Assembly (NCBI GenBank): GCA_018398765.1
Contig: JAHBMJ010001047.1
Location: forward strand, 1-36,584
Length of the DNA stretch: 36,584 nucleotides
Direction: 5' to 3'
From: Chromera velia
Taxonomy: Eukaryota; Sar; Chromeraceae
Shown here: positions 1-10,773 of the stretch, in pieces
Layout of the letters: each line of letters opens with the position of its first letter
How positions within the stretch are numbered: position 1 is the first letter of the stretch
The notes under the pieces: generated by a model
Told to the model about the DNA's origin: nothing
Seen by the model: only the letters and a program-made list of their open reading frames with translations
The model's database searches: none
Program-made: the position numbers and the translations under genes

Positions 1-63
1 CCAATAGGTGGCTTTGACCGAGTGACTTCAAAGTTTATTGATTGACATTTAACATGAAAAATA

Positions 64-93
64 GTTGAAATAGTAAAATAGTACTATTTCAAC
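64..93. repeat. Perfect 12-bp inverted repeat in an AATAGT-rich patch
   Basis: GTTGAAATAGTA at 64-75 is the exact reverse complement of TACTATTTCAAC at 82-93, with a 6-base spacer. The AATAGT/ACTATT words recur to about position 195 on both strands, so this may be the end of an old palindromic element. No target duplication was found. Confidence 0.7.
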
Positions 94-252
94 GTTTAAA
101 ATAGTTGAAATAGTCTTTTTTTTTACTATTTTCACTATTTACTATCTAGTGTTAGCTAAAATAGTAAAAATAATTGACTATTTTTATTATTTTACTAGTG
201 TGCCGGTTCATAGATGCCGTTTATATAAAATAGATAATATACATATATCTTG

Positions 253-256
<4 letters not shown>

Positions 257-318
<62 letters not shown>

Positions 319-357
319 TGTATGTGTGTATGTGTGTGTGTGTGTATGTGTGTGTGT
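257..357. repeat. Compound (TA)n-(GT)n microsatellite
   Basis: An uninterrupted TA run of about 30 bases changes directly into about 70 bases of GT with a few TATG interruptions. It is simple-sequence DNA with no coding meaning. Confidence 0.95.
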
Positions 358-777
358 CGATTATATGTCGTAGTATAAATTCTAGGGTAAATTTAACTCA
401 CCGGCTGCCGCTACTAATTGAAGTACCATGCATATCTTCCACTCCTTTAGATTCTTTTTTTCGTTTTCGAATAAGAATTAAGGTGCCGGGGAGTCGGAAA
501 CTCGGAATTTTGACCCAATTTTTGAGTCAGAAAGACTCTGGGACAGTGAAGAAGATTTCTAGATCTATCTAAATTCTACTAGGTTTTAATAATTCCCAGC
601 TCTTTGCAGGGTAGCTAGTTACTGCATGCTAGTTGTCTACATATAGTCCATATATAAGAATTATTCTAGGAATTGTTTTATTTTTAAGTTAATATAAAAT
701 CGTATCCTATCTTATTCATTCTAGTATTCATTCCTAGATTCATAGATAGTTCAATCTAATATCGACCTCAACCACCT

Positions 778-800
778 GATGATGATGATGATGATGATGA
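778..800. repeat. (GAT)n microsatellite
   Basis: Seven to eight consecutive GAT units in non-coding DNA. Confidence 0.9.
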
Positions 801-820
801 GGTGACTTAACCCGCCAGCC

Positions 821-866
821 ATCGTGGCCCAATGGTAAAGGACGGTCTGAGCATATCATGATATGC
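821..866 (+). repeat. Possible tRNA-derived head followed by a 16-bp perfect palindrome
   Basis: ATCGTGGCCCAATGGTAAAG at 821-840 resembles the 5' part of an Arg-type tRNA, and TGGCCCAATGG fits the polymerase III A-box pattern. No anticodon arm, B-box or acceptor pairing follows, so it is not an intact tRNA. Instead the perfect palindrome GCATATCATGATATGC occupies 851-866. It could be a SINE head or a decayed tRNA fragment, or chance. Confidence 0.25.
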
Positions 867-1790
867 ATTGCTAGCCTTAGCTAGCCTAGGAGCGATCGTG
901 AGAAAGCTCGCTTAGCGAAGCCACACTAAGTCGACCAGAAACTAGCAGCTCCGAAAAAACTCTCTATGTGTAATTAGTAATTATTAATTTTTTTAGATAT
1001 GTCAAGTTACTAGCTATACCAGAACTTACTTCAAAATATATAGAAAAATTAACATAGGCGGACGTCAGATAACTGGCACGCAGGTCTAGGGCTCCGGCCT
1101 CGAACACAAAACCAAATATCGAACACAATATAATCCTGTAATATAATAGATCATAAAGATTAACAAAGATTTTTATGATGCATCATCAATGCGAGCATCA
1201 ATGATTTATCATGTTAACATAAATTTTAAAAGTGAAAATTATCAATGATATAATTAGAATTATAAGGCGTACTAGCGCGAAATCCATCAATCAATCAATC
1301 AATCAACAATCAAACCTCAAATCAAACTTAATTAAGGCTAATTAAGGCACTAATCAGTATGTCAGTAATTAAAGTTCAACTAGACCTAGAACTAGACTCG
1401 GAACTAGAACTAGAACTATGGAACTAGAAGTTTAAATTAAACTATAGTTTCGTTAAAATTTTGGATAGAGGATAATATCTAAAGTTTACATTGTATAACA
1501 AATACATGCATGTGCGTGGACAGTCTGCACTCGCGCATGCCGCAGTGCCATGCACATGCACAGCATGCCAAAGGGTTACTGCCGACCAATAATGGCCGCC
1601 CTTTCTTCGTGTCATACATGCGTCCTGGGCCGCACCCTGGACGACTCCTAGAAGACTCAGTCACTCGATCGTCACTCATTCAAGGAACGGAAACGCACGT
1701 CACACAAAGACATGCACGCAGAAGGGGGCAGCTTTAAAGCCAGCCAGATCTCAACAAGATCGATACTTGCATACATCACTATCCTCCTCC

Positions 1791-4700
1791 GTGTCAATCA
1801 TTGTATGTGTATTAAAGAATGAATGAAGGCACTGCGAGTACACCCAATGCAGTGGAAGGAAGAAAATGATACGAGACTGAGTGTGGAAGGGACGATCGAT
1901 CGATCGATCGGATCTGATTGATTGAAAAAGAATTCGGGAAGGCAGCCAGCTAGGCAGGCAGGCAGGCAGGCAAAAAAAAGAGGGAAGACGAGGAACGGAG
2001 AGAGAGTCATTCCATTATTCAGAAACCCATGAAGGAGAAAGGAAGGATCAACGGACTCGAGGCGATAGATAAGTGTCATTCATGCAGACGGAGGGAGGGA
2101 GAAGGATTTGGGGGTCAGACAGACCGACAGCGTGGATCCATGGACAGTCGACAAAAGATTGATGGGGACAGGAGGAAGACAGAATTCTGCGTGCCCCCCA
2201 TCACAGTCAGACAGACAGACCTACACAGATTTGAAACTCATCAATGTGCTCATCGGTCAAACAAAATCTCGCACGCAAGCAAGCAAGAGGGACGGCAGTA
2301 ACTGTCAAACGGACAGGCAGTCAAGAAAGACATGACTTAAACTCCCCTCGATTTGCTTCATCGAACAAGTTGGAGTTTCTTTCTTTGTTTTCTGCAGGAA
2401 AAGACCAGTTAGATTGGCGAGAACCGACTCCACTTCTTCCGTTGTTCGTGTTCTTTCTTTCGTTTGTTCAGTTGGAGCACCACAGTCTTCATAAGATCGA
2501 CTGCCTTCCTTGAGCGTACAAACGAAGGATCCTCCTTCTTGAAGAGGGGGGGGGGTGAAGGAAAATTTGGTCGAAACGAAGAAAGGGAGGGAAAACAAGA
2601 GTGAGGGAATATGAATGTGGGGATTAGAAAGGAGGGGGAGCGGTGACTACGGTACCCCATCTCACAAGTGTACATACACACCCACTGACATGCAGGTAGG
2701 TCGCATGCATGGTGTCTTCCTTTCGTGGACGGTCTTCCTTCGATCATTCCCCTCTTGGGGATAGCGGTACGGGTGTGCGTGTCTGTCTGTCTGTTAGAGG
2801 TCTTCCGTTTTTTTCATACTCCGGACTTCCCCAATGACCATTTTGGTCTGCATGGGACTTTTCCTCTCTCTTCTGTTCTCCGCCATTTTTCTGCTTCCTG
2901 CTCTTATCAACGTCTAAGATGAGCAAAGGCAAAAGAGATGACTGCATGAAGTCCTTCCGGAATCCTCCAGAGAAGGGGGAGAGCAGCCAAACGATCGATC
3001 CATCCGGGTGCTCTCTCTTTGTATGACAAATGGGGACAAGCATCAGACGAGAAGAAAGGGATACGGAACCCTCAAACTTCTTCTCTCGCCTTTTTGTTCG
3101 TTCACATCCATATTCATTGGATTTCTCTGCCGGAGTCTGTCTTGTCGGACAATTAAAAAAAGGCGGCCGGGCCCCCGCAGGCTCTTCCCTCCACCTCTTC
3201 AACAGCGAGGTGAGAACAGGGAGTCCCGTACGCCAAAAGTTTTGTCCTACGAGTTTAAATGACATGCAGCCTTCACTTGCCTTTCCCCCGTCTCTTTCCT
3301 TCCCGGCCTTTTGGCCGCATCTATCATCAGCCTGATGCCTGGGGGTGGGTGGGACTGGACGGTCTCTCTGCACGAGACGGCACGCAGTTTTCTTCGTGTT
3401 CCAGAAGTAGCGAACGAAACAAGAGAGGGAAGAGAGCACACAAACAGAAAACAGGACGAAGAACAGACAGACGAACGAAATGGAAATGAAGCGAGAGGAT
3501 CGAAAGAAGACACAGAGAGAGAGAGAGAAAGCCCCTTGACCGAACAGACGGGTACGTCTCTCTTCTCTTTCGCCCTTCATCTCTCTCAAACAAGCTAGCC
3601 AACTCTCTCCCTCAGCCTGAGCCAGTAGGGGAACTAACGGAATGAAATCAACCTGCTGCGTCATCGCGCACCAGAGAGACGAAAGAAAGGCGAGGGAGAA
3701 AAGAGGAATGGGGCTGTTTGCTGCCAGCAATTGCAACACAAAAGAGGGAGGCCAGCACGTACAGAAAGGGAAAAATGAACGACCGGCCTCCCTCCCTGAC
3801 ACGCACAGACAGACAGATTGAGACAGTCGACATTGAGACAGAAGGGAAGCACATGTCGATACTTTCTCCCAGACGGGAAGGTCGGCAAACGAAAGAAAAA
3901 GCAAGCAGGCGAATGAAGAGTACACCACCACCTCAAACAACACCACACTCTCTCCTTGCTGCCAGACCAAAAAGGGAAGTCAAAGAAAAAAAAGGAAACG
4001 AAAACTTCCACCGCGTCCGGGGAGTGAGTCAAGGGAAGAAACGGAGAAAATAGAGAGGAAATGGGCCCCGGAAAGCCGGGTTCTGCACACCCCCTCCCGG
4101 TCCATCGACCGTTTCATTCGTACAGTCAAGCAAGAAAAAATCGAAATCGAAGAAGAAGCGCAGCCCCCGTTCTCTTTCACTCCTTCACCCCCTCATTTCT
4201 CTTCACTCCCTTGCTCCTCCGACATCAAAAACGGCGGAGGGTTCACGGGAGCTAGGCTTCAAACGAAGAAGAGTGCGTTAGAGGAAACGAAAAATAAAAA
4301 ACGGGAAAAGAAAAATTGGTGCCGCTGACTGTCAATGTGAAAGCGACAAAGAAGGCCAGACAGAAACAAACAGGCACCTTCGCGACGTTTGCAGGAGGAC
4401 GGAATGCAACGCACAGTTGGGGAGAGAGAGGAGTCATCCCCCCGCTCCTTTCTCCCCCCTCCTCTACACTCCTTACCCCCCCCCTTCTGCACCCGTGTCG
4501 ATCAAAGTTCAATTCCGAGTTAGTTCAAACTTCTGTCACAGGCAACGAAACGATGCTGGGGTGGAAGAGCGAAAAAGCGAAAAACGGAAAAAAAAGCCAC
4601 AGGAAAGCTCCACGGTGGCATCATGTCCCCCCCCCCTACCTTCCCTCCGCCTTCGCCCTCTCTCCCCGGTTCGGTCTACATCATCTGCGCCAGACAGGTA

Positions 4701-6103
4701 GGCGACAGATTTCCTTCCAACGTCCCCCTCTTTTTTTCGTCTGCCTCCAGAGTCACCCAAAGCCCCCAAAAGGAAGCGCACAAACCCCAAACTCAAATGA
4801 GCCAACCAATCCACGCCACTAAGCAACGACTACTCCCCGACCCTGACTGAATACGCAGATGGATGGATGGATAAATGAAGAGACAGGCACTGCCAGGCAG
4901 ACGACAGACAGGGGGGGCAGGGATAGAGAGAGAGAAAGAGACGGCGAGCACTACTGCACGGAACGAAGCGAGGAGAAAAGAAAAGGAAAGGCAGACACGC
5001 CAACGGAACGAAGACAGGGGGAGGGGGAGAGAGGAGACATGCCATCAAATCAGTCCAAGATCTCTTTCGTGTCTGTCTCTCTTGTTCTCCATCCTTTTTC
5101 CGCTTTCTCGCCCCGTTGTTGCTGACTGACTGAAGAGGGGGGAATAGTCGATCACAGACAAAGAGAGAAAGAAAGACAGGCGAAGGAAAGAAAGAAAAAG
5201 AAACGAAAAGAGGAGAAAAGAGTCGCCAGCCGCCTCTCCTCGCGGACGCGCTCTCTCTCTGTCTTTGTCTCTGTCTTCCTCATCTCTCTCCCCTTCACTT
5301 CCTTCCAGAACGGTCACTCAATTCATTCCCTCCATAGGTCCTAAGAAAAACAGAAAACTCGAGCAAGAGGGTCAACGACGAAGGAGGATTCGAAGCAGCC
5401 ATTGAACGAGCAGCTCATCAGTAAAGCGTTACCTGCACAAGCAAACAAAGGCAGGCCTTCCTCTCTCCCCCTCCTCTTAAAGCAGAAACGAAAGGAGAAG
5501 AGAAAAAGAGGCAGAGCGCCTCCCTGCATCAACATGCTGCTCCTGAGACACAGACGAAAGATCTTCATAGCGAAGGAAGGGAGGGGGAAAGAGAAAGACA
5601 GCCTTTCATTCAGTTTGTAAATTTGTTTACAGATTCTGGCCGGCTTCTGTCTGGCGTGGACGTAGTCCCCAAACCGCCAGCTCCTTCCTTCCTTCATTGG
5701 GACGTCATATGAGTCACTCACTCCTCTTCTGCAGGTACTGCGTCAGAGGGGGTCTGCTGCTTCTTTCGTATCAATCTTTTTCTTCACTTCGTTGTGCTCT
5801 TCTTCTGCATGTGCTTTTTTGAATGCTCTGCTGATTCGTTACCGTGTTGCTCCAAGCGCCGCCGATCTGCTCTGGCCTTTCTCTGCAATGAATTCTTCCG
5901 TTTCTCGCCTTCATCTCTACGACCCATCAGCCAAAAGAGAATGAATGAAGATTCGGAAAAATCAGTCAGTCAGAGGCTAGCTATCAATCCGTCCTTGCGA
6001 AAGGAGTGCAAATTCACCAGCGAATTCCCGACAACCGCGAGAGAGGGACAGAACGAGAGGGAAGTACACATGCCAACCCTCTCACTCCTCCTCACTCCTT
6101 CCA

Positions 6104-6134
<31 letters not shown>

Positions 6135-6600
6135 GAACTGCCGAATGGTTCCTCGCTCTCTTACGCAAAGCCTTCACTCAGTTACTGTCAGGCTGTCTGT
6201 CACGGAGTTCGCGCTTTCTTCTTCTACGTTTCCTCGTACCTCTCGGTAGTCATCAATCCACACTCCACTTTTTCCTTCCGCCATCCGTCTCTCTGCATTC
6301 TTTCTTTTCTCTCCACAAACTGATTCCTTCTTACAACAGATGAGAGAGAACCCTCCCATGCCTCTCTCTGGGTGCACATGAGCACCAGACGGGAAGGGAG
6401 GGAGTTGCAGGTAAGGTAACGTGCTCAGATCGACTCTCGACCGCCAATACATGCCTGCCTGCCTGCTTGCCTTCTTTTCTCCCTGTCTTCCTTCCTTCTA
6501 CCTCACCATCGTACTTGGCTCGCTGGCGGGCCTCCTCTCGCCCCTATGAGAGGACTCACCATCCATCACCGCCACACACACAAACACACACAGACGCATC
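1791..6600. other. Long stretch of alternating purine and pyrimidine blocks, no supported gene
   Basis: Alternating GA-rich and CT-rich blocks with many CAGA/GACA and CCTG/CTGC short repeats (for example GATC repeats near 1893, GCAG near 1951, CCTG near 6105). The bias removes stop codons, so long frames exist on both strands, including one of 408 codons (2744-3970, minus). Their translations are low-complexity Ser/Leu/Phe/Cys or Arg/Glu runs with no domain. It could be intron or UTR of an unseen gene: acceptor-like TTTTCTGCAG at about 2390 and CTTCTGCAG near 5733 exist, but I could not link any exons. Confidence 0.55.
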
Positions 6601-6780
6601 ATTCGTTCAACGCCACATTTGATTGAAGAATCATGCATTCATGCACATGTGCAGCGCCTCTGTAGTTGTTGCAATGTCTGCTTGCCCCACTTCTTCCAAC
6701 TTCTTTCTCTCTTTGTCACTTCATCCTCCACTAGATCCTCCTACGCACCCTATGTCTTCTGTATGTTCGTTTTTTTACAG

Positions 6781-7089
6781 CTCCCCATGCACAACCTCCG
6801 CTTCCAGAATGGGGTCGCACCCGGACGAGCCCATCTGAGGATGGGGGGGGGACGAGAGAGCTCCTCCAACCCCCCGGCCTCGCCCAGAAACACTGCCGGG
6901 AGAAGTCGACAACCCCTCGCCCCCACCAGCTCCACACGTCTCGACGCCCCGCCCGGCACAAACTATTTTGAAGACCCAATGCGGGTGGTCGAGAAAGGCA
7001 GAAGGAGAGTTCCAATGCCGGAAGCTGCAGACACAAACAAGCACATGCAAAATCAGTGCCGCAATCGTGCGCAGAGAGCGAAAAAGTGA
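6781..7089 (+). CDS. Possible 3'-terminal exon of an unrecognised gene
   Basis: A plus-strand frame opens right after a good acceptor (T-run then ACAG, ending 6780) and runs 102 codons to TGA at 7087-7089. The translation changes character at that acceptor. Upstream it is Cys/Ser/Phe noise; downstream it is Pro/Ser/Arg-rich (GRSRQPLAPTSSTRLDAPPG), then a less repetitive stretch (NYFEDPMRVVEKGRRRV) and a basic tail. I recognise no family. Upstream exons were not found and the minus strand is also open here, so this is only a suggestion. It would end about 285 bp from the convergent kinase gene. Confidence 0.3.
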   Translation, partial: LPMHNLRFQNGVAPGRAHLRMGGGRESSSNPPASPRNTAGRSRQPLAPTSSTRLDAPPGTNYFEDPMRVVEKGRRRVPMPEAADTNKHMQNQCRNRAQRAKK

Positions 7090-7374
7090 CCGGCCATACA
7101 CCCAGGTGGCCAGACGGGAACGCACAGTCAGTCAGTCAGTCAGAGCACCTCTGGTAATGTCGTGAAGATGGCGCATTCATTGCACGGTCGGGTGCCAAAA
7201 AAAAAACAACGTAAAGTTGAACGCGTGAGCAGAGAGAGTCACTGTTTCATCTTCCCTTGTCGAATAACAGACGCAATTAAGAAAAGAAAAGAGAAACGAG
7301 AAGAAAAGGACATGAATCGGGACTCCACAAGCAATGAAACCAAACTGCTGACATAAAACGACAGCCTCACTCAC
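7090..7374. other. Spacer between gene 3' ends, nothing recognised
   Basis: Short non-coding spacer containing CAGT repeats at about 7125-7143. It is probably the 3' UTR of the minus-strand kinase. No clear polyadenylation signal stands out. Confidence 0.5.
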
Positions 7375-8803
7375 TCACTTCATGTAGTTCCCTGACTGAT
7401 CCTTCGGGGGGGTCCAGTGGTGAGGGCTCCAGCTGGTGTCGCACACCAGGGCTCCCCCCCCCCCGGCTCCTCCAGAAGAGGCCGAGGTACACGTCGTGCC
7501 CGAGGTGCACGAAGCTTCCCTCACAGCGTCCCCCCCTGCCGAGCCCGAAGGTGACAAGGAATGCAACAGTTGAAGCGACTGAGTTGCCTGGGTGTGGTTG
7601 ACCATCTCACCCCCAGGGCTGGAGATCCTGCTACGGCTGTGGTCTGGGCCCGCTTGAGAACCCGTGAACCACGGGTGTTTGAGTGCCTGGTGGGATGATA
7701 TTCTCTCCCGTGGGTCCTTTTTGAGTGCCTGCACAACGAAATCCTTTCCCTCCGGTGAGATCGCATCCCAGTACTCAGGATCGAGCTGAAGTTTCTCCTT
7801 GATGCACGAGGAGGCGGGATAGAAAGGCTCGTACCTGCAGAGAGGGAGGGCATGAACAAACGCGATGAAAAAAACATGAATCAGGGGAGCGATAGATGGA
7901 CGGGAGGAAGCCACATAGGGGAGAGACGGATAGTCAGATAGGCAGGGAAAAAATGGACAGAAAGACGCAAAGAATCGGTCCTAGGGAATGCAAGGAGAAT
8001 CCATGAGAAGGGAGAAAGATGACGGTAAGGAAAGTTGAGAAGAAAAAAGCGCAAGGAACATCAACCTTGCATTCTGACGACCAACAGAATTGTACTTTGA
8101 GCCCGAACCCTCACCCACCCCCTCTGCCTGACACACCCACCCACCCACCCACCCACCCTGCAAGGAGAGTGAAGACGATCACACCGAGGGCCCAGATGTC
8201 CACTTTGAATCCGTAATCTTGTTGCGTCAGGATCTCGGGTGCAATGTAACCCTGAGTCCCTCTCACGCCATCAAACACAAAAGACTCACGACCTGCATTC
8301 ATGTTCATTAATGCGTGGGAGAAGGCAGTGAGATCCCAGAGCACAAAACATCACTGCTCAAACTTCAACGAAATTCTACACGGGCGTAGTCAGGCGTCAT
8401 TCCTGACAATCTACGCAAGTCTGTACCATGAGAGAAGATATGAGATGAACCGATCTTTCTGCATGAAGACATTCATGGACGCTTCTCCGTCAATCCTGAT
8501 GACTCCGCCCCCTCCCCTAAACACAAAGTTTCCTCCTGGCGTCCCACTCACCAGGCAGCATCGTCTGCGACATCCCAAAGTCGCACAATTTGACGATCAG
8601 CTCTCCCCCCTCCTCAAACACCAACAGGTTCTGCGGCTTGATGTCGCAGTGCGCTGTCCTTCTGTTGGTGTGAAGGAAGTGGAGCCCCAAGAGGACCTGG
8701 TGGGTCATCCTCCGGGTGTCCTCCTCGGGCATCACCCTGAATCGAGTCAGCCTGTAGAGGTCCCCGTGGGGGGCGTGCTCAAGGATCATTACCTGCACAC
8801 ACA

Positions 8804-8858
<55 letters not shown>

Positions 8859-9973
8859 GTGCATATCATGATAGATGTGTGCGCTGATGGTTGCTGCTCA
8901 GTACATTTAGACCGCAAACACAAAATAGCTCCTTCATTCCTCCTTGTCTCTCTGCCTGCCTTCCAGAGGTACCATATCGAGTCAAACTGAAGAGCGGAAT
9001 GGCCCATTAAAAATAGAGAGGTGTCTGGGAAAATCTAGCAGGGCTCAAACAAGCAGAGTGGAGAAATTCGGAGAAAAATGGCAATAAAGGGCAGAACGGC
9101 AACCCAATTTTCATGCAGACTGACAATGTGGTTCACGTTCTCGCTGGCGTCGAGCATTTTGAGAACGTGCGGGTGCTTCAAACTTCTCAAGAAGTCAACC
9201 TCTTGTTGGGCTCTGATCAAGTCACTTGTATTGGTCAATCTGTTTTTCTCTATGACTTTCACAACCACCGACAGAGGTGCACTTTCTGAGTACCCATCAA
9301 GTTTGGACTCCGCTCTGCTCCTGGTGTCCTCGGAGGCCCTCGTGCTCGAGCAGGAGGCAGGAGCAGTACTGGCTGAAGTTTCCGCTGACGCGGTAGCTGC
9401 AGCAACCAACTCTTTTACACACAAAGAATCCCTCCTTGCCTCTACCCCCTCTTCCTCTTCACCGTCACACAATGTCACCCCCACCACAGTCGACTGAAAT
9501 CCTTTGTGGAGGATGTTAGGAGGTTTCGCAATTCGGAAATCAAAACACCCCCCATGCGCCGCTGACGACCGCCACAAGTGTCTTGCTAAAAGAGAACCCA
9601 TAGATTTCTTCTCTTTCCGTAAGGGTGACGGAGAAGAGGGAAGGGCCTTGAGCCCCTCCACCGGAGATCCATCTGAGGATTCTCGTGCAATTGTGACGGC
9701 GTCATCATCACGGATTTCAAGGGCACACTGTGTTAGTGCCCTGACATCCTTTCTTCGAGGAGCGAAGAGCCCCTGCATGAAGAACGCGGGACTCAGCTGC
9801 TGCTGGGGGGGCTGCTGCTGAGTTCTGCCACTGTCTGCTCCATGAGCACTGGAGCTCGAGGACGAAGAAGAAGCCGACTGCTCAATGATGGAGGGAAGTT
9901 CACCGCTACCGCTGTGGTCCAGGAGAGGCCCACCAACCCTGCCGTGGTTCAACGACGGTTCCATGAGAAGCAT
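7375..9973 (-). CDS. CAMK-like serine/threonine protein kinase, 4 exons, 561 aa
   Basis: Predicted exons (minus strand): 9973-9125, 8792-8552, 8292-8157, 7834-7375; all GT-AG with matching phases 0, 1 and 2. An in-frame TGA lies just upstream of the ATG. Residues 1-150 are low-complexity (Ser run 34-42, Gln-rich 52-59). The kinase domain follows: a poor Gly loop ([11 protein letters not shown], about 156-166), an acidic/Ser/Ala insert of about 65 aa, VAIK-type Lys239 (VVVKV), alpha-C Glu258, catalytic loop HCDIKPQN with Asp333, DFG 354-356, GTQGYIAPE 375-383, DIWALG and a final HPWF. The C-lobe, with [12 protein letters not shown], resembles CAMK/CDPK kinases, but there are no EF-hands, so it is not a canonical CDPK. 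The tail (about 465-561) is Ser/Gly-rich. HRD has become HCD. Substrate and location are unknown. Confidence 0.9.
8135..8158 (-). repeat. GGGT repeat at the 5' splice site of kinase intron 3
   Basis: On the minus strand the donor (exon ends 8157, intron begins 8156) is the first unit of a run of about five GTGG/GGGT repeats. Four or more G-triplets with one-base loops fit a G-quadruplex in DNA and pre-mRNA. Several shifted GTGGGT donors are therefore possible; only the first gives the conserved reading LLAGYEPFY across the junction. Confidence 0.75.
8796..8855. repeat. (CA)n(GA)n microsatellite forming the acceptor tract of kinase intron 1
   Basis: On the transcribed (minus) strand this is a TC run followed by a TG run ending in TGCAG directly before exon 2. 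The microsatellite thus serves as the polypyrimidine tract. Confidence 0.9.
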
Positions 9974-10658
9974 GTCAGTCAGTCAAACGACGGACAGACA
10001 CAAGTTACGTATATTGTACAATCGAGAAGGATGCAGACCTCTCTACCAGGTGATCTCACTGTCGATCGATCGTTCAGAACAACGGATCGAGGCAGTCAGA
10101 TCACCGGCAATGAGGGTCTAGAACCAGGAAGGCGAGTAACTGGGGCATCTTATTGAGACAAACGATGAAAGAGACAACCATATTTCTGCTTTTCTGACGA
10201 TTGGAAAGGGCAATTTCTCCTCAGACCTCGAAATTCAGAACAATCCGGTTAATTCCCCTTCTTGTGCAAGGCATTCAGAGCCGACGAGACACACTCTCCA
10301 CGAAATCGACGTCGAGGACTGCCCTCCGAGGCAGGGCGCGAAAATGGTGCGAAAAATGAGTTTGGCACCGTCCCTCTCGGCACTGCGCACGTGAATCATA
10401 CATTTGGTGCCAAAATGACTTTATCCAAAAAGAAATTAGGGTCAGAAGTTTTGACAGCTTGCAGTCTCCGCCTCTATATCCGACACTTTACCGATGATCC
10501 CCTTGAAGTCACAGTCTCCCTTAAGGTTTCTTTCCAATAAAATCAGTAGCCTGTTGCTTGGTGTATATGAGCTCCGATTTTGGACGTACGTAAAATGCAA
10601 AGAGGATGCGATTTTGAGGCAGTGTAGGTGGGGTGTGTGAGATCTCGAGACGCGTTTC
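9974..10658. promoter_or_regulatory. Shared upstream region of two divergent genes
   Basis: The 685 bp between the kinase ATG (minus) and the ABC1K ATG (plus) must hold both 5' UTRs and promoters. I see no TATA box or initiator I can place. A 92-codon plus-strand frame (10262-10540) lies inside but has no motif and does not splice in phase to the ABC1K gene. The role as a bidirectional promoter is inferred from geometry alone. Confidence 0.4.
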
Positions 10659-10773
10659 ATGATTCTGTACGTCTTTGTCTTGGTTTCCGCTGCTCTCCAG
10701 GCAAAAAGTCTGGGGGCAGCACGTTCACAGACTGGATTTCTGGGCTTTCCTGGTGGGAGGGCTCTCCGAAAAG
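10659..10773 (+). other. Bipartite plastid leader region of the ABC1K
   Basis: The first 14 codons (10659-10700) encode a hydrophobic core after Met; a small-residue cleavage pattern (Ala-Leu-Gln-Ala) follows. Then comes AARSQTGFLGFPGGRALRK, with basic residues and no acids, containing Phe and Gly. A plausible splice acceptor (CTCTCCAG, ending 10700) lies inside, but reading straight through gives the ATG, so I treat the segment as one exon. Known biology: signal plus transit peptides direct proteins to red-derived complex plastids. Confidence 0.7.

Larger units (their letters stand above)
1..1790. other. AT-rich intergenic DNA with simple repeats, no gene seen
   Basis: No open frame here has family motifs or exon-like composition. 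The first 200 bases are built from variants of AATAGT/ACTATT, including a perfect short hairpin. A TA run passes into a GT run, and GAT, ATCA and AACTAG simple repeats follow. The short plus-strand frame over the GT run (288-572) is a Cys-Val repeat artefact. The stretch looks like decayed intergenic or transposon-derived sequence. Confidence 0.7.

Noticed and set aside
2744-3970. 408-codon minus-strand open frame
   Set aside because: It lies in purine/pyrimidine-blocky DNA where stops are rare on both strands; the translation is Ser/Leu/Phe/Cys then Arg/Lys/Glu noise with no domain, and the opposite strand is also open.
8301-9821. Plus-strand frames over the kinase (8301-8990, 9078-9497, 9504-9821)
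   Set aside because: They are antisense shadows of the kinase exons; the minus strand carries all conserved kinase motifs.
10262-10540. 92-codon plus-strand frame as first exon of the ABC1K gene
   Set aside because: No donor in the right phase joins it to the ABC1K exons, and a signal-peptide start at 10659 with an in-frame stop before it explains the gene fully.
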